A stretch of 64,000 nt of DNA from assembly GCA_040381475.1 (NCBI GenBank), contig JBEIHH010000002.1, positions 62,001-126,000 on the forward strand, written 5' to 3'. Numbering within the stretch: position 1 is the first letter of the stretch; each line of letters begins with the position of its first letter. A model generated the notes under the pieces. The model worked only from the letters and a program-made list of their open reading frames with translations, made no database searches and was not told where the DNA came from. Source of the DNA: JAIBBG01 sp040381475 (GTDB lineage Bacteria > Bacteroidota > Bacteroidia > Flavobacteriales_D > Sanyastnellaceae). The translations under genes were made by a program, and so were the position numbers. Below are positions 35,170-43,893 of this stretch, piece by piece.

Positions 35170-35850
35170 TTGTCTTATATACTTCACATAGAAACATCTG
35201 CAAAACGTTGTTCGGTTGCTATTTCGAAGAACAATACGCTTGCGGGCTCAGAGGGAATAACTTCAGAAGACTATGTACACGCCGAAATGCTTCACGTGCT
35301 GGTAGGCGATTTGCTAACCAATTTGAATCTGCAAATGAGCGATCTAAACGCGGTCAGTGTTAGCCGAGGCCCCGGATCATATACCGGTTTGCGAATTGGT
35401 GTTTCTGCAGCCAAAGGATATTGTTATACTCTTGGTATTCCACTCATATCAGTAGACACAACATCCGTAATTGCTCATCACGCAAGCACACTTTCGCCGG
35501 AATCGACCCGAATCATTGCCATGATTGATGCGCGTCGAATGGAAGTGTATTGCGGAATTTTCGAAAAGCAGGGCAAACGTATTAGTCACGATCAGGCAAT
35601 CATCGTTGATGAAAAATTCATGGCTGAATATGATCAGGCCGATACAGTCTTTGCCGGTGACGGTGCCGGTAAGGTTAATCTACTGAACGCAAGACACGCA
35701 GCCGTGCATTGTTTTACACCTTCTGCCGAAATGATGGTAAACAACGTTTGGGAAAGATTCCATGAGGCTACATTTGAGAATATTGCTTCATTCGAACCAT
35801 ATTATCTCAAAGACTATTTACCGGGAATAACCAAAAAGACCCTCGTGTAG
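35170..35850 (+). CDS. tsaB: tRNA threonylcarbamoyladenosine biosynthesis protein TsaB
   Basis: A 226-residue ASKHA-fold partner of TsaD and TsaE in making t6A37 on ANN-decoding tRNAs. It starts with the typical ILHIETSAKRCSVAI, has HAEMLHVLV, and the signature SRGPGSYTGLRIG followed by AKGYCYTLGIPL. The start is TTG 13 bp after the adaptor stop. It is probably transcribed with, but functionally unrelated to, the efflux genes. Confidence 0.93.
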   Translation: MSYILHIETSAKRCSVAISKNNTLAGSEGITSEDYVHAEMLHVLVGDLLTNLNLQMSDLNAVSVSRGPGSYTGLRIGVSAAKGYCYTLGIPLISVDTTSVIAHHASTLSPESTRIIAMIDARRMEVYCGIFEKQGKRISHDQAIIVDEKFMAEYDQADTVFAGDGAGKVNLLNARHAAVHCFTPSAEMMVNNVWERFHEATFENIASFEPYYLKDYLPGITKKTLV

Positions 35851-35878
35851 AAGTTTTCTTTACGAAGTGCACCTTCAA

Positions 35879-35910
35879 TTTGATCTTACTTTTCAAACGC
35901 ATTACCTTTG
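35879..35910 (+). promoter_or_regulatory. Consensus Bacteroidota promoter of the Rieske-like lipoprotein gene
   Basis: TTTG (35879-35882), 20 bp, TACCTTTG (35903-35910): every fixed position of TTTG-N19-21-TAnnTTTG matches. It lies 56 bp before the ATG at 35967 and shows that an apparent upstream start at 35880 would fall inside the promoter. Confidence 0.65.
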
Positions 35911-35966
35911 TTGGACGTTCTTCCGCAGGCCAATTGTTCAGGATCAGTGGGAATGGATTTCACGAT

Positions 35967-36395
35967 ATGAATTTTTTAAAATCGCTCATATGGTCGTTGT
36001 CTATTGTTTCAGCTGGAACGTTGCTTTCATGTCGTGACAGAAATATCAACCGAGTTCCTGATGTGCCCGTGAATATTGCCATCAATATTCTCCTTCCCGA
36101 ATTCTTCGATCTGACTGTAACAACAGGCTCTGTATACTTAACCGGAGGATCTCGCGGAATCATCGTTTACAGGAAATCAGATACCGAATTTGTGGCTATT
36201 GAAAGACACAGTACCTATTTACCGGAAGATGAATGTGCGGTGATTGTCAAAGATGACGGCCTCATCATTGAAGATCCTTGTTCAGGTTCTCAATGGATTA
36301 TCACGGATGGTACTCTGGTACAAGGTCCCGCAAGTTTGCCATTGATCACTTACGATACGAGCTACTCCCCTCCGATACTCTACATAAATAATTGA
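35967..36395 (+). CDS. Rieske-fold lipoprotein that lacks all iron-sulfur ligands
   Basis: A 142-residue lipoprotein: signal ending LLSC (lipid-anchored Cys 22), then a domain whose second half follows the Rieske pattern: FVAIER, then the two cluster-binding loops, then ITDGTLVQGPASLPLITY near the end, the typical G..v..GPA..PL.. stretch. In Rieske proteins the loops read CxH and CxxH. Here the corresponding positions are S82 and Y84 (ERHSTY) and D103 and S106 (EDPCSGS), so no 2Fe-2S cluster can be bound in the usual way. A structural or ligand-binding envelope role is inferred. It is preceded by its own consensus promoter. Confidence 0.7.
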   Translation: MNFLKSLIWSLSIVSAGTLLSCRDRNINRVPDVPVNIAINILLPEFFDLTVTTGSVYLTGGSRGIIVYRKSDTEFVAIERHSTYLPEDECAVIVKDDGLIIEDPCSGSQWIITDGTLVQGPASLPLITYDTSYSPPILYINN

Positions 36396-36744
36396 GGGGC
36401 CAAAGCCGGTTTGCCCGAACTGATTAGATCGGAACAGCTTGCTGCAGGAAATTAGACATCATTTCACATTGATCCCATGTTTCCATGCTGAATATTCTTT
36501 ATACCATTGTTTTGTTGTTTGTGAGCGCAACGTTCATGAAGCCATCACACTCATGGTGTTTACCATTTTTGCTTTGGACCTTTTCAGCATGAGACTTTGA
36601 AACAGAATCATTTCGTCGCCTTAATCCCGACTTTAATCGCTGCTTAACTAGTATTCAAGAAAACATCTCCCTCAAGAGCAACTTTTTAATTCGTCGTTGA
36701 GTATAAACCGCTCAGTTGAAAATCCTTAGTAATTTATAATACAA
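36396..36744. other. Noncoding gap
   Basis: About 350 bp between two lipoprotein genes. One short frame at 36487-36594 would encode 35 hydrophobic residues but has no supporting context. I see no tRNA, hairpin terminator or clear promoter in it. Confidence 0.5.
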
Positions 36745-37278
36745 ATGAAAACTCTTATTGTCCTTTCATCTATCATCATTCTGTTCGTTGGTCTTAATGC
36801 CTGTCAGAACGGACAAACAGCGGAAAAGCAGTCCGATACGAATCAGGTGCTCAATCCGAATGATTCATTATTCATCATCAATGAGGGCGGCTTTTCTTTC
36901 GGAATTGTTCTGCCAAAAGACTTGATGATAGCCAACACACCGGTTGTTAAGTTCAACGGTGCGACTGGCGATATGCATATACAATGCGGCGATGAGTTCT
37001 GGATCGTGGCCAGCATGGAAAACACAGACATGAACAAGATCAAATCACAACTTGGCGATGACATACTGTTTACAAGCAAAATCATCGAAGAAACCAGCAA
37101 CTCGTTGCTCTATCAGCGCAATCTGCCAGATGGCTCTGAATATGACTATAACTACCGCTCAATTTGCCAATTGGGAGATAAGAAATATACATTTCGGACC
37201 TGTGAAGAAGGCGAATTTTCGCTGGGAAGTGTAAACCGGATGAAATCCGCCATTTCTTCAGTATATCAATCAATCTAA
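36745..37278 (+). CDS. Putative lipoprotein of unknown function
   Basis: A 177-residue protein with a lipoprotein signal (hydrophobic stretch, then lipobox LNAC, Cys 20), a polar linker, and a compact alpha/beta domain with two cysteines late in the chain (SICQL and RTCEE). I recognise no family. It is followed 55 bp later by another exported protein on the same strand. The signal shows it goes to the envelope; nothing more can be said. Confidence 0.7.
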   Translation: MKTLIVLSSIIILFVGLNACQNGQTAEKQSDTNQVLNPNDSLFIINEGGFSFGIVLPKDLMIANTPVVKFNGATGDMHIQCGDEFWIVASMENTDMNKIKSQLGDDILFTSKIIEETSNSLLYQRNLPDGSEYDYNYRSICQLGDKKYTFRTCEEGEFSLGSVNRMKSAISSVYQSI

Positions 37279-37333
37279 TTTTTGAATTAAATTCGTGGCA
37301 CGATTTTAAGCCGCAACAAGAAACAACTATCTC

Positions 37334-38119
37334 ATGAAAGCCCTATTAGCATCTATAGCCCTTACAATGACTTGCCTGCTCATGCACGCCGAAGTCTTGG
37401 TAATCAGCGGCATTTATCAGGGAAAGGACCTTTACGTCAAAAACCCGGTAACTTCAGGTGGTATTGGCTTTTGCATTTTCGAAGTGCAGGTCAATGGCCA
37501 GGTCACAAGTGATGAAGTGAATTCACCAGCATTTGCTGTAGATCTGAAGGTTTGGAACCTGCAGCAGGGCGATCCGATTGAGATTGTTTTGCGCATGAAA
37601 GAAAACTGTGATGTGAAAATCATCAATCCTGAAGTCATTTATCCTAATTCCACTTTCGAAGTGAGTTCAATCAGTCTTGAACCAGGCGGAATGCTTGAGT
37701 GGAAAACTGTGAAGGAAAGTTCCGCTATTCCTTATATCATAGAACAGTTCCGCTGGAATAAATGGGTGAAAGTTGGAGAAGTCATGGGTACAGGTCAAAG
37801 CACCGAAAACACGTACAATTTTCAGGCAATGCTTCACAGCGGCACCAATACTTTCAGAGTATATCAGCTCGACTTCAAGGGTCAGCGTTTTTCGCAAGAT
37901 GTGAAAACTGTAAGTTCCGCTACTGAAATTAAAATTAAAAATACCCGCATTGGCAATTCAATTGAATTTTCAGGCGATACGGATTACGAAGTATACAGCG
38001 AATTCGGAGCTCTGGTGAAATCAGGCCGTGGTGCCATGATTGATACTTCCAAGTTTTATAAAGGAAAATATTATGTCAGCTACGACAACAAAGGTGGTGT
38101 TGTAGTCGAAAAGAAATAA
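37334..38119 (+). CDS. Secreted beta-rich protein with T9SS-like C-terminus
   Basis: A 261-residue exported protein: signal peptide (about 1-19, LLMHAEV), an N-terminal beta domain (about 20-110), a fibronectin- or Ig-like middle (about 115-190), and a C-terminal 70 residues whose pattern (YEVYSEFGALVKSGR, then FYKGKYYVSY) resembles a divergent type A T9SS sorting domain. Function unknown. A strong intrinsic terminator follows. I keep the T9SS part tentative because the usual NP motif at the start of the domain is missing. Confidence 0.72.
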   Translation: MKALLASIALTMTCLLMHAEVLVISGIYQGKDLYVKNPVTSGGIGFCIFEVQVNGQVTSDEVNSPAFAVDLKVWNLQQGDPIEIVLRMKENCDVKIINPEVIYPNSTFEVSSISLEPGGMLEWKTVKESSAIPYIIEQFRWNKWVKVGEVMGTGQSTENTYNFQAMLHSGTNTFRVYQLDFKGQRFSQDVKTVSSATEIKIKNTRIGNSIEFSGDTDYEVYSEFGALVKSGRGAMIDTSKFYKGKYYVSYDNKGGVVVEKK

Positions 38120-38135
38120 TGAATCTAATTGCATT

Positions 38136-38174
38136 GAAAGCCCTGCAACTGAAATGCAGGGCTTTCGTATTTTT
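38136..38174 (+). terminator. Intrinsic terminator
   Basis: Perfect 12-bp stem GAAAGCCCTGCA / TGCAGGGCTTTC with a 7-base loop, followed by GTATTTTT. It ends the secreted-protein gene before the epimerase gene. Confidence 0.9.
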
Positions 38175-38200
38175 AGTACCTCAAATCTCTTCTTTCATTC

Positions 38201-38605
38201 ATGCTCAGAAAAATCGAACACATAGGCATTGCAGTTAAAGACATTGAAGTGTCCAACAAAATTTTTACTGAAGTGCTGGGTATATCACCTTACAAAGAAG
38301 AGAGGGTTGAAAGCGAGCACGTGCTTACTTCATTTTTTCAAATAGGTGAAAGCAAAATCGAGCTGTTGCAGGCAACGCATCCTGACAGTGCAATTGCCAA
38401 ATTTCTGGAGAAAAACAAAGAAGGAATACACCACATAGCCTTCGATGTGGCCGACATATATGCCGAGATAGAGCGTCTGGAAGATCTGGGATATCAAATG
38501 ATACATCAATCTCCAAAAGAGGGAGCCGACGGCAAACTCATTGCTTTCATGCATCCAAAAGGAACCAACTCCGTACTGGTAGAATTGTGCATGGACAAAC
38601 CCTGA
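38201..38605 (+). CDS. mce: Methylmalonyl-CoA epimerase
   Basis: A 134-residue vicinal-oxygen-chelate enzyme interconverting (2R)- and (2S)-methylmalonyl-CoA in propionyl-CoA metabolism. Metal ligands expected in the family fit: His 7 (IEHIGIAV), Gln 57 (IELLQATH), His 78 (IHHIAFDV) and Glu 128 (VLVELCMD). The mutase genes are not in this window. It stands alone between a terminator and a convergent gene. Confidence 0.93.
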   Translation: MLRKIEHIGIAVKDIEVSNKIFTEVLGISPYKEERVESEHVLTSFFQIGESKIELLQATHPDSAIAKFLEKNKEGIHHIAFDVADIYAEIERLEDLGYQMIHQSPKEGADGKLIAFMHPKGTNSVLVELCMDKP

Positions 38606-38622
38606 AGAACAAGCTTTCTGCC

Positions 38623-39513
38623 TTACTTCTTGCGACGCTTCCTGTCCATTTTTTTCTCCTGAGGACCCCAGAGATCATTGCCGTCGTGATTGCTCTTCTT
38701 ATCTAAGTCGGGTATCGATTTGCCGGGCTGACCCTCACATTTTCTGCTCTGGGTCTTACTCAGCCACTGGATCTTCAGGGTGATGATGAAGGGCCTTTGT
38801 CTTCCTGTAAAATATTGAAGTGTAGATTTTCCATCCTCCCATGGAAACACGTTCAGGATTGGTGTTTCGATGGAAGGAATAATGTATATGCCGGGTTCAG
38901 GCTTCCAGCCAAAACCTAACTTGTAATGAAACTGAGCCAGAAATACTGAAGGGAATCCCCATTCTGCACCATATGGAGCGCTACCAATGTGACGGGTAAT
39001 CAACCTGACATCTGCATTTACACCCAGAGAATTCTGAATCCAGTGCTTGCTGGTGAGCTGCAAAAAATTACTGGCATTGAAGAAACCACCGACGTAACTG
39101 TCCGAAAACCTTGAATTGCTGATCACCGGCGCAAAACCGCCGTTTGTGGCAGCTATGCCTGTAAAGTCCTCGCGACCGCGGAACATTTTGAAGTGCACGC
39201 CATAATCAATGTGATGCAGCAGGATCCGGTCAGTTAGAAACATGTGGCGACCAAATTCCAGATAAGCGCCAATCTTTCCAGCCCTTGAAAAATCGCCACT
39301 GTAAATTGTATCCGAAGCTTCTGCATTATCAGAGTAGCCAGTCAATGATTCTTTCCTATTAAACGGAAGCATATAAGTTATTCCCGGGGAAATCAACCAT
39401 CCCGTATTCTTATAGGCCGTTCCAGGTATATAAACAGGCTGCAGGTGCCTATTGTACTGCGCCTGCACACAAGAAAACACCGCAAGAAATACTATGGTGA
39501 TAAAATACTTCAT
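38623..39513 (-). CDS. Exported beta-barrel-like protein of unknown function
   Basis: A 296-residue protein with a signal peptide (about 1-18, SCVQAQ) and alternating aromatic strands (ISPGITYMLPF, RHMFLTDRILLHHIDYGVHF, VFLAQFHYKLGFGW) that suggest an outer-membrane beta structure. It ends in an unusual polar, strongly basic tail of about 40 residues (ending KKMDRKRRKK), which should stay soluble. No family recognised. It lies downstream of the kynurenine monooxygenase on the same strand but 67 bp away, so linkage is uncertain. Confidence 0.7.
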   Translation of the reverse strand: MKYFITIVFLAVFSCVQAQYNRHLQPVYIPGTAYKNTGWLISPGITYMLPFNRKESLTGYSDNAEASDTIYSGDFSRAGKIGAYLEFGRHMFLTDRILLHHIDYGVHFKMFRGREDFTGIAATNGGFAPVISNSRFSDSYVGGFFNASNFLQLTSKHWIQNSLGVNADVRLITRHIGSAPYGAEWGFPSVFLAQFHYKLGFGWKPEPGIYIIPSIETPILNVFPWEDGKSTLQYFTGRQRPFIITLKIQWLSKTQSRKCEGQPGKSIPDLDKKSNHDGNDLWGPQEKKMDRKRRKK

Positions 39514-39580
39514 GTGAGTAAATTAAAACAAAATTCCAACGCAGAATTCACAGAAATATTGAATTAACAAACGGAGAATG

Positions 39581-40923
39581 TCAAATCAACAAACCAAGAA
39601 TTTTGTTCTCGACCTCGTCCGAATCCCATTTGGCCTCTATTTCGGGGTCCGACATGATCTGATCCATGATCTTCTGCTGTCGGTCGCCATTGGCAAGGGC
39701 TTCATGGTAAGGAGTATGAGAAAAAGTTACCTGAGAATAAAGCGGAATCCACTTATCCGGGTGTTTATCAGAAAAGCGTGATTCAATTTTCTTCTGAAGC
39801 AGAAACTCTTTGTCCGCTGTCTTATCGCGCATTTCAATGTAATTGCGCAGTGCAAGTTCAAGAATTGCATCACCGGCTGGTCTGCGTTCTTTGGTGTATT
39901 CCGGAAACACCTTGGAGAAATCATCGCCCCAGTCATCCAGCAATCTGTTGAGCACAGTGCAATCTTCAAAGCCACAATTCATACCTTGACCATAGAACGG
40001 AACAATTGCATGCGCTGCATCACCCATAAGACAAAGTTTGTCTTCATAATGCCACGGATAACATTTCATCATCACTAAGCTCGCATCCGGATTGGCAAAA
40101 AAATCGTCCGTGAGCTCGGGCATCATTGAAACCGCATCAGGAAATGCACATCAAAAAATGCTCTCACTGCGTCCGGTGTTTTGAGATTCTCAAGCGAATT
40201 TTTGCCTTCAAAAGCAATAAAAAGTGTGCACGTGAAACTTCCATCGAGGTTTGGCAGTGCAATCATCATGAATTCGCCGCGAGGCCAGATGTGAAGACAA
40301 TCCTTGCGCAACTGATGTGTTCCATCAGGGTTCGCCGGTATCTCAAGTTCCTTGTATCCATGGTCCAGATAGGCCTGCGAAAAGTCATTGCGATCAATCT
40401 TGGACATTCTGGTACGTACGGCGCTGAAAGCTCCGTCTGTGCCAAAAACATGATCAAATTCAGCAACCACTTCACGCTTATTCACTTCGTCGTAGAAAGT
40501 AATCGCGTTGTTCTGAATATTCACATCCAGACAGCGATGAGAAAAATTGAACGACACATTTTCAAAATCATCAGCACATTGAAGCAAAGTCTGGTTGAGT
40601 AATCCGCGGGATACACTATAAATAGCCTGACCCTCTTTTCCATATTGCTGATAAGTAAGTTTGCCATCTACAGCATGCATGAGTCTACCTGTCATAGGCA
40701 GGGCCACTTTGCGAATGGCATCGCCCAGTCCGGCACCTTCAAGTCCACGCCAGCCCCTGTCGCTAAGAGCCAGATTGATACTTTTGCCCTGAACAACTTT
40801 CATTTTCCGGATATCAGGTCTTCGGTCGAACACTTGCACCTGATAGCCACGGCGTGCCATATAAACTGCCCAAAGGCTTCCAACCAATCCGGCACCTACT
40901 ACAGCAATTTTTTTATTCTTCAT
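39581..40923 (-). pseudogene. kmo: Kynurenine 3-monooxygenase, frameshifted
   Basis: FAD-dependent enzyme that hydroxylates L-kynurenine to 3-hydroxykynurenine. The N-terminal part (from 40923) has the FAD motif VVGAGLVGSLWAVYMARRG, then GKSINLALSDRG, and runs to a premature stop near 40123. The C-terminal part continues in another frame from 40126, with GDAAHAIVPFYGQGMNCGFE. At the junction the first frame reads HFLMRFQ-stop, while a single extra C at about 40140 restores HFPDAVSMMPELTDD, the family sequence. So one base is missing, in a CCC run. Together the pieces give about 445 residues, normal length. The lesion may be a true inactivating mutation or a homopolymer sequencing error; codon content looks otherwise undecayed. 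Confidence 0.88.
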
Positions 40924-40940
40924 CTGACAATTCTAAGTTA

Positions 40941-42086
40941 TTATATGCGATCGAGGGCCTGAGCAAGATCAGCAATTAAATCCTCACCATCTTCAACACC
41001 AACGCTCAGGCGTAACAATGAATCCACAAGTCCGGTTTTGATTCTTTCTTCGCGCGGTATTGATGCATGAGTCATGGAAGCAGGATGACCCACCAAGGAC
41101 TCGACACCACCAAGCGATTCTGCCAGAGAAAAAACACCCAATGCCTGTGCAAGTTTGCTTGCCTCTTCAAAAGAATCACTTTTCAACGTAAATGAAATCA
41201 TTCCGCCAAAATCGCGCATTTGAGATTTCGCCACATCATGGTTGGGGTGATCGGTAAATCCCGGCCAATAGACCTTTCCGACTTTAGGGTGCTTTCTTAA
41301 ATATTCAGCGACAAGCTTTCCATTCTCACAATGAGCACGCATGCGGAGGTGAAGCGTTTTCAGACCGCGCAGCACAAGGAACGAATCCTGAGGCCCCGGT
41401 ACTGGTCCACAAGAGTTGGTTATGAATGCCAACTGTTCAAAATACTCCTTGTTGTTGGTCATGAGAGCACCCATTACTACATCGCTGTGACCGCCGAGGT
41501 ATTTGGTGGCACTGTGCATCACTATATCAATGCCGAGGTCCAGAGGATTTTGCAAATACGGCGAGGCAAATGTGTTATCAACGACAGAAATCAGCTTGTA
41601 CTTTTTAGCAAGATTGGCGTAAGCCACGACATCAATAATTTTCATCATCGGATTGGTCGGAGTTTCAATCCAAATCATTTTCGTGTTGGAATTGATGAGC
41701 GATTCAACCGCAGCGAAATCATGCATATCCACGAAATGGAATTTGATTCCAAACTTGGCAAATACCTTCGTAAACATGCGGTATGTTCCACCATATAAAT
41801 CATCCGTAGCTATCAATTCGTCGCCTGGTGCGAGCAGTTTAATAATGGTGTCTATAGCTCCCATGCCACTGCTGAAACAAAGCGCATGATCCGCATTTTC
41901 AAGAGAGGCCAAACACTTCTCGAGCGCAACCCGGGTAGGATTCTTGCCTCGGGCATAAGCATAGCCTTTGTGCACTGAGGGAGCATCCTGGACATAGGTG
42001 GAGGTTTGATATATCGGCGTCATGATGGCACCGGTAGTAGGATCCGGCTCCTGACCGGCATGAATCGCTTTTGTTCCGAACTTCAT
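40941..42086 (-). CDS. Cys/Met-metabolism PLP enzyme (cystathionine gamma-synthase/lyase type)
   Basis: A 381-residue fold-type I PLP enzyme of transsulfuration. Family signatures are visible: TPIYQTSTYVQ, YARGKNPTR, FSSGMGAIDT, ETPTNPMMKIID, the Schiff-base lysine in HSATKYLGGHSDVVMG, and SLGGVESLVGHPASMTHASI near the C-terminus. Whether it acts as cystathionine gamma-synthase, gamma-lyase or methionine gamma-lyase cannot be separated by eye. It sits 17 bp upstream of the kynurenine monooxygenase on the same strand, so the two are probably cotranscribed. Confidence 0.9.
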   Translation of the reverse strand: MKFGTKAIHAGQEPDPTTGAIMTPIYQTSTYVQDAPSVHKGYAYARGKNPTRVALEKCLASLENADHALCFSSGMGAIDTIIKLLAPGDELIATDDLYGGTYRMFTKVFAKFGIKFHFVDMHDFAAVESLINSNTKMIWIETPTNPMMKIIDVVAYANLAKKYKLISVVDNTFASPYLQNPLDLGIDIVMHSATKYLGGHSDVVMGALMTNNKEYFEQLAFITNSCGPVPGPQDSFLVLRGLKTLHLRMRAHCENGKLVAEYLRKHPKVGKVYWPGFTDHPNHDVAKSQMRDFGGMISFTLKSDSFEEASKLAQALGVFSLAESLGGVESLVGHPASMTHASIPREERIKTGLVDSLLRLSVGVEDGEDLIADLAQALDRI

Positions 42087-42187
42087 TTACAATTTTTTTG
42101 GTGCCGCAAGGTAACAAGGACATGCATCAACCGCGGGAAAAAGCGATACTAAATGGGTTCTATTGTACCATAAAAGTCGGGAGCCAA

Positions 42188-42751
42188 TCAGCGCAGTCGA
42201 TCGGGATTATCACTGAGAAAAGACTTCCAGCCGGTATAGCTCTTTTTGTCGCCTTTGACGGTCTGTCCCTGATAAAAATGACATACAGCGGCGGCAAGAC
42301 CATCGGTCGCGTCCAGCTTGTCAGGCATATCCTGGTCAGGTATATTCAGAACCCGCTGAATCATGGCAGCCACCTGTTCTTTGGACGCATTTCCATTACC
42401 CGTAATACTTTGCTTGATTTTTCTCGGAGCATATTCTACAACGGGGATTTTTCTGCTCAGTGCAGCAGCAATAGCAACACCCTGAGCCCTACCCAGCTTC
42501 AACATTGACTGAACATTTTTACCGAAAAAGGGAGCCTCAATCGCCAGTTCATCAGGGTAAAAACCGTCGATAAGTTCGATGCATCGTTCGAATATCTTCT
42601 GCAATTTCAAGTGATGATCATCGTATTTATCCAGTTTCAGAACGCCCAATGCTACGAGGTGCATCTTCTTTCCTTCAACCTTGATAATGCCATACCCCAA
42701 AATGGTAGTTCCGGGGTCGATTCCTAAAATGATGCGTTCCTTTGCTGTCAA
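42188..42751 (-). CDS. ruvC: Holliday junction resolvase RuvC
   Basis: Endonuclease that resolves Holliday junctions with RuvAB. The catalytic acidic residues sit in ILGIDPGTT (first Asp), LAIEAPFFGKN (Glu) and KLDATDGLAAAVCHF (the last two Asp). 187 residues from the TTG at 42751 agrees with the family (about 170-190). An ATG at 42808 would extend the gene 31 bp into the divergent glycosyltransferase gene and add a non-conserved N-terminus, so TTG is preferred. Start codons of the two divergent genes are then 25 bp apart. Confidence 0.92.
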   Translation of the reverse strand: MTAKERIILGIDPGTTILGYGIIKVEGKKMHLVALGVLKLDKYDDHHLKLQKIFERCIELIDGFYPDELAIEAPFFGKNVQSMLKLGRAQGVAIAAALSRKIPVVEYAPRKIKQSITGNGNASKEQVAAMIQRVLNIPDQDMPDKLDATDGLAAAVCHFYQGQTVKGDKKSYTGWKSFLSDNPDRLR

Positions 42752-42776
42752 TTCTTTTCTTTGAGGCAGTAAAACT

Positions 42777-43892
42777 ATGGAGTTCGCAGCAATATCAGCC
42801 TTGATCATTATTCTCTTTTATTTACTGCTCATGCTGCGGTTGTATAATGGCTGGCGCAAATTGATTTCTGTAGCAGCAAGACCCACTCCTTTAACTCCGA
42901 TTAGCATTGTTATCACATTCAGGGATGAAGCCGAAAAACTTCCTGCACTGGTAAACTCCTTGATTCCTCAGTTAAATCTATCTGCCCACTCGGAAATAAT
43001 CCTCGTTGATGATCACAGCACAGATGATTGTATCCGGCAACTGAAGGATTTAACTGCTGATCAGGACCGAATTCACATCCTTCAACCAGCAGATCTTCAC
43101 GGTAAAAAGGCCTGTCAGTACTTAGGAATTTCATCGGCAAAAAACAACTGGATTGTCACCCTCGATGCGGATGTCAGCATCGACCAGAATTGGTTGATGA
43201 GGCTAAGTTATCACGCCGCCAATTCCCAGGCCTCCGTGCTGATTCTCCCTTTGATGATTAGTGACGGAAAAAATTTGTTTGGAGGTTTGCAATCACTAGA
43301 ATTTTTCTCACTCATTTTTACTACAGCAGCGAGTGCGTCGAATAAAAACGCACTGCTGTGCAACGGAGCCCATCTTGCATTCAGAAAACGGCTGTATGAA
43401 GCCTTTCAACATAGCAGAGCAGACGAACAGACAAGCAGCGGAGATGATGTTTTTTTGCTTGACTATGCAAAAAAACATGAGCGTGTTGAATGGTTGCACG
43501 ACAAATCAATACTAGCGATTACCTCAGCGGAAACAAGCTTTTTATCATTCATCTCCCAGCGTGTGCGATGGGCCTCCAAATCGCACAAGGTCGGCGACAA
43601 GAGATTGTTTTATACCGGACTCACAGTATTTCTCGCGAATGTTTCGATGATGATTTCGATGCTAATTCTTGTCAATGAAAGCAAGGGAAACATTATTCCA
43701 GTCACCGCCATTCTGGTCAAAACTTCAATCGATCTGGTTGTTATTTATTCGGTTGCCCGATGGCTGTGTAAAACTCGGCTCATGAGATTTTTTCCACTTC
43801 TTGTTTTGATCTATCCGCTTTACGCAATTTTGATTCCGATTATAGGTCTCTTCTGGAAACCGAACTGGAAAGGACGCCGAATTAAAGTCTAA
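42777..43892 (+). CDS. Membrane-bound family 2 glycosyltransferase
   Basis: A 371-residue processive-type GT2 enzyme. One N-terminal transmembrane helix (about 4-22), then the GT-A domain with LVDDHSTDD (substrate-binding Asp pair), TLDADVSI (DxD-like metal site), SGDDVFLLD and QRVRW (QxxRW motif), then C-terminal membrane helices (about 275-365). It resembles transferases for exopolysaccharide or glycolipid synthesis; the donor and acceptor are unknown. It begins a plus-strand block with a permease, GDP-fucose synthase, RemB-like and WecA-like genes. The permease gene starts 1 bp after its stop. Confidence 0.88.
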   Translation: MEFAAISALIIILFYLLLMLRLYNGWRKLISVAARPTPLTPISIVITFRDEAEKLPALVNSLIPQLNLSAHSEIILVDDHSTDDCIRQLKDLTADQDRIHILQPADLHGKKACQYLGISSAKNNWIVTLDADVSIDQNWLMRLSYHAANSQASVLILPLMISDGKNLFGGLQSLEFFSLIFTTAASASNKNALLCNGAHLAFRKRLYEAFQHSRADEQTSSGDDVFLLDYAKKHERVEWLHDKSILAITSAETSFLSFISQRVRWASKSHKVGDKRLFYTGLTVFLANVSMMISMLILVNESKGNIIPVTAILVKTSIDLVVIYSVARWLCKTRLMRFFPLLVLIYPLYAILIPIIGLFWKPNWKGRRIKV

Positions 43893-43893
43893 G

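Noticed and set aside
36487..36594. 35-codon hydrophobic frame in the 36.4-36.7 kb gap
   Set aside because: No promoter, conserved context or recognisable similarity; too short to support.
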